Notes under the pieces: model-generated
The model's database searches: none
What the model was told of the DNA's origin: nothing
What the model saw: the letters and a program-made list of their open reading frames with translations, nothing else
Shown: in pieces, positions 1 to 11,524 of the stretch
Numbering within the stretch: the stretch's first letter is position 1
Layout of the letters: the number at the start of each line of letters is the position of its first letter
Position numbers and translations under genes: made by a program
Source: Icerya purchasi
Taxonomy: Eukaryota > Arthropoda > Insecta > Hemiptera > Monophlebidae
Assembly (NCBI GenBank): GCA_039619475.1
Contig: CM077115.1
Location: 538,068,315 to 538,132,314 of the forward strand
Reading direction: 5' to 3'
DNA length: 64,000 bases

Positions 1-2101
1 CGCATAGCAATCGAATTAATACAGAAATGTTACAAGACAAAAATACAAGACTGCAAGTAGCTGAATATCTGAATAAAAAGATACGTAAAGTACAAGGTAG
101 TCTGCCACAAGACATAGAGCAACAATGGAAAATAATATCACAAACGGTTAATACAACTACAGCAAATACTTTGCGGACGATGAAGAACACTAAGAAAGAT
201 CATCAATGGATGACAGACGAGATCTTGAATCTAATGGAAACAAGACGGAAAAACAAGAATAATCCAAATGTTTATAAAGACATACAACAAGAAATAAAAC
301 GGAAAATAAGAGAAGCAAAAGAACAATGGATGAATGATAAATGCAAGAGATTGGAACAGTTGCAAGAGACACATGACGAATTCAATTTGCATAAAGAAAT
401 TAGAAACATTACTGGAATGTTTAAACATAGAACGGCGAACATTATAACTGACACAAATAACAAAATCATAATAGATAAAATGAAGCAAACAGATACCTGG
501 GAAAGATACATTGAGGAAATGTTTAAAGATGACAGGAGGGAAATACGAAAGAATAAAAACCTCGTAGGCTACCATATAATGAAATGCGAAATAATGGATG
601 CAATAAAGAAAACAAAAAACAGAAAAGCTCCGGGGCCAGACAATATTCAAGCAGAAGTAATAAAATTACTTGACGAAGAAAACATCCAAGTATTACTTAA
701 TATTTTTAATAAAATATACGACTCTGGCGAGATAATCAAAGAGTGGCTGAAATCAGTATTTGTTAGAATCCCAAAAAAGAGTAATCCGAGGAAATGTGAA
801 GACTACAGACTTATTAGTCTAATGAGTCATACACTAAAAATTTTATTGAGGATAATACATAAACGGATATTTAATAAGTGTGAAGCAAATATAAGCAGAG
901 AACAGTTTGGCTTCCGCAATGGACTAGGCACACGAGAGGCGTTGACATGCATCCAAATCCTGGTACAAAGATGTCTGGAACAACAAAAGGATGTATACCT
1001 ATGTTTTGTTGATTTTGAACGTGCCTTCGATAATGTCAAACACAACGAACTAGTACAATGTTTAGAAGAAGCAGGAATAGATGAAAAAGATAGGCAGATA
1101 ATTGAAAATCTGTATTGGAATCAAGTGGCATATGTAAAACTGGAGAACGAAAATACAAAGGAAATACGGATTGAAAAAGGAGTCCGACAGGGTTGTATAC
1201 TTTCACCCACACTCTAATCTCTATTCAGAAGTGGCGTTTAAAAATGCTTTAGCAAACAGTTCAGAAGGAATAAAAATTAACGGTCAGATTGTAAACAACA
1301 TACGGTATGCGGATGATACAGTTTTGATAGCGGATAGCGAATATGATCTACAAAATTTAGTTAACCGAGTAACGGACAAATGTTCCGGAATGGGAATAAA
1401 AATAAATAAAAAGAAAACAAAAATTATGGTAGTCAGTAAAAATAGCTCAGAAATAACAGCTAACATTAGAATTAACAATTATGCAATAGAACAAGTACAA
1501 AGCTTCAAATATCTCGGTTGTAACCTGTCGAATCAATGGAATTCGGAATACGAAATCAAAGCAAGAATTGAACAGGCTCGAATTACTTTTATGAAAATGA
1601 AAAATTTATTTATAAACAAATCACTGAACTGGGATGTTAAATGGAGAATGGTAAAATGCTATGTCTGGTCAATATTACTGTACGGAATGGAAGCGTGGAC
1701 CGTAAATAAATCCATAGAGAAAAAACTAGCAGGGTTTGAAATGTGGTTGTATCGGAGAATGTTGAAGATATCATGGATAGATAAAATTAGAAATCAAGAA
1801 ATACTAAACAGATTGAATAAAGAGATGGAATTAGTTAAGACTGTAAAAAGAAGAAAGATTGCATATCTAGGACACATTGTGAGAAACCAAAAATATGAAA
1901 TTTTAAAATTGGCCATTGAAGGAAAAATAGAAGGAAAAAGAGCTCGAGGAAGAAGAAGAAGAAGAACCTGGATGGAGGATGCGAGAGAATGGACGGGAAT
2001 TCGGATACCGGAATTGCTACACAGCATGGCCGACAGAGAAAACGCCAGAAGAATAGTCGCTAACATCTAATGCAGATACAGCACCAAGAAGAAGAAGAAG
2101 A
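1..2101 (+). mobile_element. RTE-like non-LTR retrotransposon, 3' part
   Basis: The left window edge falls inside the element. It carries the linker, reverse transcriptase and C-terminal domain described in the next entry. It ends after its stop codon with a short 3' UTR and an (AAG)n simple-repeat tail at about 2088-2101, not a long poly(A), as in RTE-type LINEs. On its right it abuts the endonuclease ORF of a different LINE in opposite orientation, so it looks like an insertion into that element. Confidence 0.8.
27..2070 (+). pseudogene. Reverse transcriptase of RTE-like LINE (one frameshift)
   Basis: Reverse transcriptase and C-terminal domain of a LINE polyprotein; the endonuclease lies off the left edge. 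Visible RT motifs are KAPGPDNIQAEVI (finger), FVDFERAFDNV (first catalytic Asp), GVRQGCILSPTL, then NNIRYADDTVLIAD (catalytic YADD). The frame changes once near 1200-1220, directly after LSPTL, so the protein is split into 27-1217 and about 1215-2070. The tail has RRMLKISWIDKIRN, YLGHIVRN and a basic KRARGRRRRRTWMED, the usual C-terminal pattern of RTE-like insect elements. Otherwise the frame is open, so decay is mild. Confidence 0.82.
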
Positions 2102-2104
2102 AAA

Positions 2105-2912
2105 ACCAATCGAACTTCTCATTAATTGTTGGATGTTTGCTGTATAGCCAGTTAACATTGATATTTTTTAACAAGTTACTGAATAAAGATTTATCAAAGT
2201 AATAATTATGTTCACAATCTGGACAATGGATTTTGTTTTGTAATTCCAGCACCGTGCAAACTGCTAAATGATCGGAAAACATTACATTTAAAGTATCAAA
2301 TGACGTATTCACGTTTAGTTTGTTATTTACTAAACCTCTTACAAAAATGTGATCCAAACACGATTTATAATTTTTATTGTGTAACACAAAGGTGGGGACA
2401 TTTATTACACTTTTAAAACCGTTTGAGTACAGTATATTTAGGTAATCTGAACACTTGGATTTATCCAGAATGTTAATATTTAAATCACCTGTTAAAACAG
2501 ATGCCGGAGATGAAGCTTTGAGAATAGTTTTAAGATCGTCCAAAAAATTTAAATAGCTCGAATCGCAAAAGCGATAGATACCGTTTATTGTAAGGAAGCT
2601 TCCTCCATCCAATTTTAGTCTTACACTAACAATATTTCTAGTAGGTATAATAAGTTTTACTTCCTCACAAAGTATATCATCTTTGACGAAAATGCCGACA
2701 CCTCCTGAACGTTTGTTTGTCCTGCATTGAAAATAGGAAGAGTAATTAGGTATTTTATACCGATTTATCTCTTCATCATGTAACCAAATTTCAGTTAGTA
2801 CAATTATGTCATATGTCGGATTTATTTCCTCTAAGAAAACTAAAAATTCATCAAAGTGCGCCCTCAAACTACTTATGTTTAGGTTTAGTAATGTTAAATG
2901 ATGTTTATTCAT
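2105..2912 (-). pseudogene. APE-type endonuclease of CR1/Daphne-like LINE (interrupted)
   Basis: Start of ORF2 of a LINE read leftward. Motifs are LNLNISSLRAHFDEF (N-terminal strand), ILVLTEIW-like DIIVLTEIWL (catalytic Glu), GGVGIFVKD, LTGDLNINIL (GDxN), SCLDHIF (DxI) and FSDHLAV (SDH). These are the endonuclease/exonuclease/phosphatase fold residues that nick target DNA. The frame runs into the (TTC)n tail of the RTE-like element at about 2100, so RT is missing; the remainder, if present, lies left of the window. The same-strand ORF1 is at 3798-4707. Confidence 0.82.
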
Positions 2913-3797
2913 TGAGTTAATTACGATCGATAAACGATTTTAAAAGAGATAATTCTGCAATAGTATGTTAAAACGCACTTTCAGAAAATAAACAAATGTT
3001 AGACGTAATTATATAAGTAAACGTATGAGGTTTAATATCTTAAGCATAATACATAGAGAATAGATTTAGTAGATTAGTAATTTAGTATTGTGATTTGAAG
3101 GTAAATAAATATAAATTTAGATAGGAACTAAACAAAGTAGTAAGAGGAAATAAAGACTCGTAGATAGTATGCGGACAACAAATAAAATCAGGAAGTGCGG
3201 AAAAAGTTAAAAGGTTGATAAGAATAAAAGAAATAATTAGAATGCGGGCATTTTGGAATGAAAGAGAAGAGCATAAGAATAAATTAAGCGTAACTAAAGT
3301 AAAATAAGATTTCATTCTACCTATAACTAACATGATACTGTTTACCATCACTGAAGCTCGATATGGCACTTTGAACTAAATTGCGCTGCATGAATGTAAA
3401 ACAACAAATATAATTTTCTTTTTTTTTTTTTTTAAAAGAGAAGATAAGATATAATTACAATAAGCCAGGCACACAATGGATTGTTAGAATTATAAGAAGA
3501 AAGTGAAGGAATAAATCCGATGTAAAATAAGACGTACTGAAATCTGACATAATTTAAATATAACGAGAAGTTACATAATAAAGTATTTTGAAAACGAATA
3601 AGATTTAACGATATGATAAAGTTAATAGGTATAAGGTATAAATTAATAAATTGAATAACAATTTGAGGTGATCGAGACGTGGTGAACGGCAGAAATTTTA
3701 AATTAATTAAGTAATCGACATCATTTGTAAAATGTGAAGTAACTAAACATACTGTATTATACGTGAAGTAATGAACTGAACTAGTATTATGAACTAG
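2913..3797 (-). other. Non-coding spacer inside CR1/Daphne-like LINE
   Basis: About 0.9 kb of AT-rich sequence between the ORF1 end and the endonuclease start. I see no conserved coding motif. A T-run lies at about 3419-3434. It could be an inter-ORF region, a decayed piece of ORF2 start, or contain a small insertion. Confidence 0.4.
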
Positions 3798-4707
3798 TCA
3801 CATTTTGCATAGTGATTGTAGTTGCTCCTGTGAAATTACGGGAATAATGGGCGATTTTTCAGATTTTTGTATAAAAATTTTTGCATCACGTACCCATACA
3901 AATTGATATCCTTTCTCGCGTAACCCCCTGGCCGACCATAAAAGATTCGAATTATATTTCGTTAAGTGTTCGTTCAGGTAGAAACGATTTTTTGCCATTT
4001 GTGGCGTCGCGTCAAAACCAATATCACCCAGTGCCGGTTTTTTAATTCTACAATTGCGCAACAGATCATTTTTCACCGATCTACGCGTAAATTTTACCAC
4101 AATATTGGGAAAGCTTTGTTTTTCACTTTTACGTAGACGATGACAAGCACTGATATCATAAGGGCTTAAATCAGTGCCAGTCGCCTCTGCTATTTTATTT
4201 AGTATATCAGGAATGGATTCATTGGCTGTGTGCGGAATATTGCTTATAATTAAATTTGACTTTTTACTGTGTTGCTCCAGAACATTTAATTTTAAAAGCA
4301 ACTCCGAGTTTTTTTCATGTAACTGCGTATTTTCTTCCTTCAGTATTTTCATTGAAAGCAGTGCTTCATCCAGCTTCTCTTCCGTCTTATGAAGAGAAAA
4401 TTGCAGTCCTTCAATTTTTTCATGCAACGTAGACTCTGTAGTATTAAACGAAGACTGCAAACTATCCACTTTCATGCAGAGAGTGGCTAACTCGTTACGG
4501 ACTGTTATTAATATATGATCTGAAGACGAGTTTTCAGAATCTGCAGAGCTAAACCCAGTTTTTCTTTAAAGTTTTGGACCAATGTTTCCATGTTCCGGCG
4601 GCGACACCACTACAAGTAAAGTGCAAATTTACTTTACAGGCTGAGCAAGAGATGAAGTCTCCTGATTCAGGTAGAGCTTTATTACAAGTGTTGCATAAAG
4701 ACGCCAT
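3798..4707 (-). pseudogene. LINE ORF1: PHD finger, coiled coil, RRM-like domain
   Basis: The ATG is at 4707 on the minus strand. The first residues, MASLCNTCNKALPESG then FISCSACKVNLHFTC, form a PHD-type zinc finger (C-x2-C ... C-x2-C ... H-x2-C). After about 50 residues the frame shifts near 4560. It then reads through a Glu/Leu-rich coiled coil (4475 to about 4270) and a domain with LIISNIP, DILNKIAEATG, CHRLRK and FTRRSVKNDLL. That last part resembles the RRM/transposase-22-like nucleic-acid-binding region of LINE ORF1 proteins. The role in the family is RNA binding and chaperoning. It ends at the stop near 3798. Homology of the PHD part is inferred from the Cys/His spacing. Confidence 0.72.
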
Positions 4708-4975
4708 ACTAGAATATTAACAGTTGTAAATCACAGGTAACAATTATGTGACAAGAACAGTTCAGTAAATTAAGCACACTGTTACAGACAAAGTTTCCGA
4801 TTTTTTTAAAAACAAATATTTTTCTTTTTTTTTAAAGTATATAAGATCGAAAACATAAAATTTTACGAATTTATACTGCAAATTTGATACCTGATACAAA
4901 ATAATCAAACAAAACAATAGATGTAAACGAATAATTTGAAACCAACAAATGAACGCAGAATGTAACAACCGAACG
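4708..4975 (-). other. 5' flank of CR1/Daphne-like LINE
   Basis: AT-rich sequence with A/T runs and no coding signal. It is probably the 5' UTR of the minus-strand LINE, or the target into which the I-group LINE at 4976 inserted. Confidence 0.35.
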
Positions 4976-4987
4976 CACAGATAATAA

Positions 4988-5018
<31 letters not shown>

Positions 5019-5029
5019 AATAATGATGT
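4976..5029 (+). repeat. (AAT)n microsatellite, coding for Asn in ORF1
   Basis: An ATA/AAT trinucleotide run with one interruption. In frame it gives an Asn run followed by NDVNDMVSNNINKE and LDHPGPF. The full-length copy at 32335-38953 has the same arrangement (an Asn-rich run, then DHPGPF). The repeat is therefore part of the I-group LINE ORF1 and not a separate locus. Confidence 0.75.
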
Positions 5030-6264
5030 CAACGATATGGTCAGTAATAATATTAATAAAGAACTTACTTTTCCGTTAGACCATCCTGGGCCCTTTTTTA
5101 ATATATTTAGAGCATCTCGAAAAAAATATTGCAAATGCACATCCCTTGGCCATAGCTAAGTTGCTGTTTAAATCAACTACGGAATGTTTAAACGTCAAAG
5201 AACAAGGTGGGAACCGCTTATCGGTTTTATTCCCCTCTGCGGTTACGGCTAATAAATTCTTAGATCAACATGATTTTATGAGGAAAAATAGTCTTAAAGC
5301 ATTCGTACCCAATCATGTTTTCTTCCGATTCGGAATAATTTCTGATGTGCATGCTTCCTTTTCGGAGGAAGATATCATGGAAGGTATCTCCTCGTCCATT
5401 CCTGTTGCTTCAGTTAGGAGAATTTCTAAAAACGTGGATAGTGTTCGTCTGCCCACTCGATCGGTAGAGATTAAATTTGTTTCCTCCGTTCTTCCTTCCC
5501 ATATCTCTATTTTTAGATTAATTTTTCAGGCATCGCCCAGTGTTAGATCTCCTATTCAATGTAATAAGTGCCATCGTTTTGGTCATATTTCTAATCTTTA
5601 TCGTAGTACCTCAACTTTCTGCGTTCATTGCAGCGACAAACATTCATTCTCAGAAAGCCCTTCGATTAATTCTGCTCCCGTATGCCGAAATTGCAGAGGG
5701 GATCATCGTTCTTCGGATCGACGCTGCCCTGAATGGCTTCGACAAAAGGAGATAAAACGTATTATGGCCTATGAGAACATTCCGTTCCAAGAAGCTTGCG
5801 ATATGAAAAGTAAATCTTTCGCATCATTAGCCTTTTCTTACGCTGACAGAGCCGCAGCTCAACCCAGGGATCCAGTCTCTTCATTAACAAATCCTTCATC
5901 TGTAAAAATGTTTCCTCAGATGAGAGCACCAAGGCCAATAAAAGGCCAGTACTTTCACCGTCAATCTAATAAAAAACCGCAAACTAAAACTTCTCCTCAA
6001 TTTCCGTCTCTACCGTCCAATCGCATACCTTCTCCATCTAATGGTTGGGCTTTGAAATCTAATGCCATTAATTTGAATAACTCTGCTGATCTTGTTACTT
6101 CTGATGATTCTTTTAATGAGACGCCCTCGCAAATTTCCTCCCCAGTTGAGTCTTTCTCCTCTGCATTTATACAGCTCTTAGCTAGACATAACATTGCAGC
6201 TTCATCCGAACTTGAAAAATCTCTTCAATTTTTGCTCCAGAGCTTTATGCCTCATACCTTGTAA
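5030..6264 (+). pseudogene. I-group LINE ORF1 (gag-like, three zinc knuckles)
   Basis: RNA-binding ORF1 protein. The longest open stretch is 5146-6264. Homology to the copy at 37.6-38.6 kb shows that coding continues upstream to about 5030, with a frameshift near 5095-5110. After a conserved N-terminal domain (HPLAIAKLL, VRRISK, RSVEIKF) there are CCHC-type knuckles: CNKCHRFGHIS, CVHCSDKHSFSE and CRNCRGDHRSSDRRCPEW. Then come KEIKRIMAYENIPFQEA and a Pro/Ser-rich tail with FPSLPSNRIPSPSNGWA. The first knuckle lacks its final Cys. The product would coat element RNA. It is followed after 310 bp by ORF2. Confidence 0.8.
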
Positions 6265-6574
6265 TATATTAACATTTACAACATTTAAAATTTTGTTATA
6301 TTCTGAACTATATTTGTTTATTTGTTTTTGTTTTTTTTATTCTCTCTTTTTCTTCTCTTTTACACTTTTTCATCCTTTATAAATTGTACATTTTTCCTTT
6401 CCATGTGTTCCATTCTCTTACTTCTTTTTTTTTTTTTTTTTTTTTTTTTTTTATCCTGTTCCCCTACCGCCCTGGCATATTATTTTTATATTAACCCATT
6501 ATACTTTTTTACCTACCCTCACTCTCATTATCATGTCTTCGCCTATCTTAATTTACTCCTGATCTATATTCATA

Positions 6575-9500
6575 ATGGCTTACAAATTTAATATTCTGCA
6601 ATGGAATTGTCGCAGTCTTAGAGTCAACAAGGATGCTTTGGAGGGCCTGCTGGACTTTCACAAAATCGGCGTGGCTTTGCTTTCTGAGATATGGTTAAAG
6701 GATTCTTCTGACATCAACTTTAAAGGTTTCACCTTAGTCAGTTCCTGTCGAAATGACGGCTATGGAGGAGCTGCTGTTTTGATTAGAAATGATATTCTTT
6801 TCTATTCTCACAATATTCGCTTATTCAGTTCATCCTCCTCCCTACTTCCTAATTTAGTTCATATTTCCATCCCAAACAACTCTGCTTGTCCTCTTAACTT
6901 TATCTCTGTCTACATTCCTCCTAATTTTGATCTTCGGAACTTTCCTTTTTCTGTTTTTTTTGATTCGCTTCCTTCCCCTTTTATTATAGGAGGAGACTGG
7001 AACGCTCGTTCTCCTTTTTGGGGTTGCTCCAATTATAATAGTAACGGTGTTATTCTTGAAAACATTTTTCTCCGTAATAATCTTTTTTTGCTGAATGATA
7101 ATTCTCCTACCTTCTATAGGAATCCAACTACGTTTAGTTCAATTGACTTAACCTTTACATCTCCTAACCTCGGTTTTAACTGTTCGTGGAAAACCTTAAA
7201 TGGCACATTTCGAAGCGACCATGTTCCCATTATCATATCCCTTAACAACTTTTCTCCTCCTGTGCAGCCTGAACTCCTTCATACTCCTCAATGGTACCTT
7301 CCTAAAACCGATTGGTCGATGTTTCGCCGTGTTGTCGATTCATTTCTTCCTTTTATCAATGTTGACAGGAATCCTATATCCCAATATCAGTCATTCACTC
7401 AATCTATTTCCTTTGCTCTTTCCTTATCTGCTCCTCCGTACCATTCTTCATTAAAAAATAGATCTATATATGCTTCATCCCTGTGGTGGAATAATGATTG
7501 CAAGTCTGCGTTCGATCTCTGTACTTCCACTTTTAGATCTTTTCACTCCTGTCCTTCTTTTCCCAACTTCCTTGCACATAAAAGAGCTAATGCTAAGGCT
7601 AGGTTCGTTCTTAAACGCTCAAAAAGAGCCGCTTGGATAAAGTTCTGTTCTTCTTTCTCCCGCTCTACTCCAATGACTCATGTCTGGAAAATGGCTAAAG
7701 CGTTTAGAACTCCTTTATCGGAACGACCTTCTTATCTTAATATCCCGAAAGATAGCCTCATTTCATTCATGGACTCCGTAACTCCTTCCTATGTCCCTAG
7801 CCTCGAAGAGTTTCATTCTCCTTCTCCTTCTATTAATTCTACTTCTCACTTTTTATCTTCTAGCTTTAGTCTTAATGAACTTCGTGCTTCTTTAAGTAAG
7901 TCCTCCTCTAAATCCTTCCCTGGTATTGATGGTATATCTTTTCTCATTATAAAAAACCTCTCTATTCAATCTCTTGAGACTCTTCTTAGTATATATAATC
8001 CTTTTCTTCTTTCTTGTTTCACTCCTCCTTCTTGGAATGCCTTCATCGTTATACCCATACCAAAGAAAAACTCCTCTTCTTTTCGTCCTATCTCACTTGC
8101 TCCCTGTTTAAGGAAGCTCTTTGAGAGCATGTTAAATAAACGGCTTGTCTGGTTTCTCGAACACAATAACTTAATTCCTAATAATATGTTTGGTTTCCGT
8201 CCCTGTCTTGGTCCTCCTGATTGCATTAGTGTTTTCCTTTCTGACATTTATAATTCCTATATAAACAAAAATTTTACTATCGCAGCCTTTATTGATGTTT
8301 CCAGTGCATTTGACAATGTTCACCTCCCTACTCTCAGAAATATAATGCTGTCACTGCATCTTCCGGACTGTGTTGTTTCCCTTATTATTAATCTCTTCCA
8401 AAGCCGGACTGTACATCTATCCACTTCTTGTTATTCCACTTCAAGAAAAGTTTTTTGTGGTCTTCCTCAGGGTTCCTGTCTTAGTCCTACTCTCTTCAAC
8501 ATCTATACTTCTCATATTGCTTCTCTTCCATTAAATTCATCGTCTCTATTCTATGCTGATGATATCCTTATTTACTCTTCTTCTCGCAACTTAACAGATG
8601 CTGTCTTCGAACTAAATAGGTCATTAGCCACTATAGAAAATGCTCTTTCCAATATTCATCTTTTTGTCTCTCCTCATAAATCCGCGGCCATGGTTTTTAC
8701 TTTCCGTCCATATAATCCTTCCTCAATCAATCTAACCTTAAGTCATTATCCTGTCCCTCTGGTGGAGAGTTTCTGTTATTTGGGTGTGCTTCTTAACGGC
8801 CGTCTTTCCTTTCACGAACATATTAGTCGTCTGTATACTTCTTGTCTTAAAAGGATTAATCTTTTAAAATCACTCTCATCGTACAGGTGGGGTGGTGATC
8901 CTTACATTCTTTCCTTATTGTATAAGTCTCTTATTCTTTCTAAGTTGGACTACTGTTCCTATATATACGGCAACGCTTCTAAATCTCTTCTGTTAAAGCT
9001 TGACCGCATTCTAAATTCCTGTCTTCGTCTTTGTCTGGGTGCACGCAAATCTACTCCAATTCCTGCCATCCTCTCTGAATCGAAATCACTCCCTTTGTTC
9101 ATCCGCAGATCCTATCTAGGCTATCGTTTCCTAATCAAACGCCTTCCCTCCTTTTCCTCTAGAATTATAGTTGCCTATTGCTCTATTTTTCACAACTGGC
9201 GTTTTACTCCCAACAGAATTCCAATTTTATCTTTCATTTCTGTTCGTCTTGCCAATTTTTCTCCTTATATTTTCTCCTATGATAAATCTTCGTACTTTTC
9301 TCTTAATTATTTCAGTCTCTTACATCCTCCTCACATATTTCATTTGTCAAGTTCCGCCAAATTCCTTCCTCACTCTATGGTTAGATCTGAATTTCACATG
9401 GTTTTAAGCTCTTTATATCCCAATCATTCCTTTATTTTTACTGATGGTTCTAAGAGTGCTGATGGGGTTGGTGCCGCCTTTGTTTTTCCTTCTCACAACT

Positions 9501-10295
9501 ACTCCGAATCCTTTAAACTTCCTTCCTGCTGCTCTATATTTACTGCTGAATCTGCTGCCATGCTTCATGCAATTCTTTTTATCTCTTCCTCTTCTATCCT
9601 TTCGGATAAATTTCTCTTAATAGCTGACTCTGCTTACCGTTGCCCTATTTTGATCCTTTCATTCTCCTTATTCGCAATCTAATTCACGAATTATTCCTGT
9701 TCCGTTCGATCCAAATTGATTTATTGTGGGTTCCTAGCCATGCTGGAATTGAGGGTAATGAGGTGGCTGATACCTTGGCTCGCTCAGGAGCTTCCAATGG
9801 ACATCCTCTTCATAAATTTTCCGCTCACAATATTAATCATATTTCCAAACGGTTTCACCTTAGATTATGGAAGGATATTTATTTTTCCCTTTTCTCAAAT
9901 CCGAATTCCTTTTATCTTTCCGTTCGGCTCTTACCTTCTTTGACCAGATGGTTCGACATGTTTCCTTCCCTTTGTCGTCCCCTGATCACCTCTATATGCC
10001 GTCTTCATTTCGGTCATACCTTTCTTCCTTCGTCACTTTTTCGTTTTTCCCTCGTCTCTTCCCCCCGCGATATTCTCTTTACCCAGAGGATTTCTTTTTT
10101 CTGTGTGATATCAATCACGTCTTCTTCGAATGTTCCTCACTCTCTTCAGAACGTTCTCTCTTTTATTCTCGGCTTTTGGATCTTCGTCTTCCTACTCCAT
10201 ACAATGACTCTTATGTTCTCTCATTTCCTTCCTTGTCAGTTATTCCTATTCTAGCTTCTTTTATTCATTCAATCTCGCACCAGATTGAAATCTAA
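6575..10295 (+). pseudogene. I-group LINE ORF2: endonuclease, RT, RNase H
   Basis: It begins MAYKFNILQWNCRSLR. Residues 1-230 are the APE endonuclease (LLSEIWL, GGDWNARSPFWG, SIDLTF, SDHVPI). RT runs from about residue 440: FPGIDGISF, FIDVSSAFDNV, GLPQGSCLSPTLFNIY and the catalytic FYADDILIYSS near residue 660. RNase H begins IFTDGSKSADGVGAAF (about 953) with FTAESAAML and IADSA. The open frame ends at 9682. Compared with the sister copy at 26880 there is a deletion of roughly 29 bp near 9632; RNase H then resumes as LLWVPSHAGIEGNEVADTLAR. A second frame change near 10070 moves to the last Cys/His region (FLCDINHVFFECSS), ending at 10295. Confidence 0.86.
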
Positions 10296-10682
10296 TATGT
10301 TATTCTCCTTTTGAACTATTACTTAGATTCCTTGGCTGATTAGGCTGTTGCTCTTCGTTGGCGTACCCATAAAAAAAAAAATGCCGCATCCTGGATCATC
10401 GCCGACAAATAACATACGTACAATTTAATTTATGATTAATTTCGTAATTATTCAGCGTCATATTCGTATGCATAATAATTGTATTTTTAACGGTCGACCG
10501 TCGGTATAGGCTATTTTTAATATATCTCTATTCATAATTTGAACAACTTATTCTTAAAATGATAACCTAAAAAAAGATAACAAGAGAAAAAAAAATCTAA
10601 ATCAAATTTGGAAATATATGTCGGTGGAAGTTAGTTCTGCGGTGGCACCCTGAAGGCATAGAGAAAACATCTAAAACATTAC
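9640..10682 (+). repeat. Duplicated segment spanning two LINE 3' ends (copy 1)
   Basis: Almost identical to about 26900-27975. The shared block covers the last part of I-group ORF2, its 3' UTR and A-run, the 3' UTR of a different LINE in opposite orientation, and about 85 bp of that LINE's coding end. Identity stops after ACATCTAAAACATTA at 10682. Because the same two-element junction occurs twice, the block was copied as a unit. Confidence 0.85.
10381..10682 (-). mobile_element. 3' fragment of Daphne/CR1-like LINE
   Basis: Contains the 3' UTR and roughly the last 28 codons of the LINE whose long ORF is at 27889-30768; the stop is near 10606. It lies tail-to-tail with the I-group LINE. No further upstream part of the ORF follows. 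Confidence 0.8.
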
Positions 10683-11524
10683 AATAAATAACAAAACAGT
10701 CACTGACACTCTTGAGAACTTCCCCAATGCAATTTCATCTGTGACACAGTTTATCAGAATTAGTTGAATAAGCAGAGTTATCTATAAGAAACCTCATACT
10801 GTAATAGTCACAGCAATTAAACACGGCGCAGGGTGTTGCGTCTATAAAACAAAAGAAAAAAACAAGTGAAACGAATTGAGATGCGTTACAGGCAAACGCT
10901 GCAAACGATAAAATTACTGTCGCTCGAATGAACCGCACAGCTATTGGTCGCGATTATTATTAATTCGCAGTATCCCAATACATTTTTACCAAGTAAGCCA
11001 AAAGTCGTCCATCGGCAAACTTCCTATGCTTTTTTTTTTTGGCCTGAACAATATATAGTTCATTTGGCCAGCGGGCTGACGTTCAAATCAGACTGAATGC
11101 ACGAAAACAAAATTGAGTAAAAAATAGTAGTAAGAAAACATTTTCTTGTTTTTTTCCAACTGTTTAAATACTACTTATCCTACTAGATAGTAAGTATAAA
11201 GGAAGAAACTTCATCGTGCAATATAGTCGCAACTCTAGATCAGTGCCTACAGCGCTGAGATAAAATTTAAGGAAACAGAAAGAAAAATAAAATACAAATT
11301 AGCATTGATCACATCCCGCAATATGGCCGCAACTGCAGAGCAGCGCTCACAATGCTCGATGAAACAAACTTGATAATCAATAATAACGCCATGTGAAAGG
11401 GAATAATTACACCACTCGGAATAGACAAAAAAAAAAAAATCACTAATCCCCGGACATTGATCGGATTTTTTAAATTACAATTCCATTTCTTTTGATAAAT
11501 GAAAACAGGATAAACAATGTATGA
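10683..11524. other. Non-coding stretch
   Basis: AT-rich intergenic or intronic sequence with no convincing coding region. It holds the short poly(A)-tailed repeat at 11031-11095. Two sub-stretches (11222-11250 and 11308-11345) share GCAATATRGYCGCAACT-like wording, perhaps a diverged local duplication. Confidence 0.4.
11031..11095 (-). repeat. Short retroposon tail (GGCCAAATG...GGCC poly-A)
   Basis: On the minus strand it reads CCGCTGGCCAAATGAAC, about 20 bp of variable sequence, CAGGCC and an A-run. Stretches at 23215-23277 (plus) and 42655-42735 (minus) have the same order, so this looks like the 3' end of a small SINE or LINE-derived family. Confidence 0.45.

Larger units (their letters stand above)
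4976..10377 (+). mobile_element. I-group LINE, 5'-truncated, nearly complete
   Basis: Non-LTR retrotransposon with ORF1 (zinc knuckles) and ORF2 (endonuclease, RT, RNase H), ending in an A-run at 10369-10380. RNase H after RT and a CCHC-rich ORF1 place it in the I group (I/R1/Loa-like); the exact clade needs a tree. The 5' end stops at the Asn-coding microsatellite, so the ORF1 start is missing. The same family, or close relatives, recur at 17005, 20040, 23880, 25505, 26515, 32335, 57113 and 62049. Confidence 0.85.

Noticed and set aside
5540..5755. 71-codon open frame inside LINE ORF1
   Set aside because: Shadow frame of the zinc-knuckle protein.
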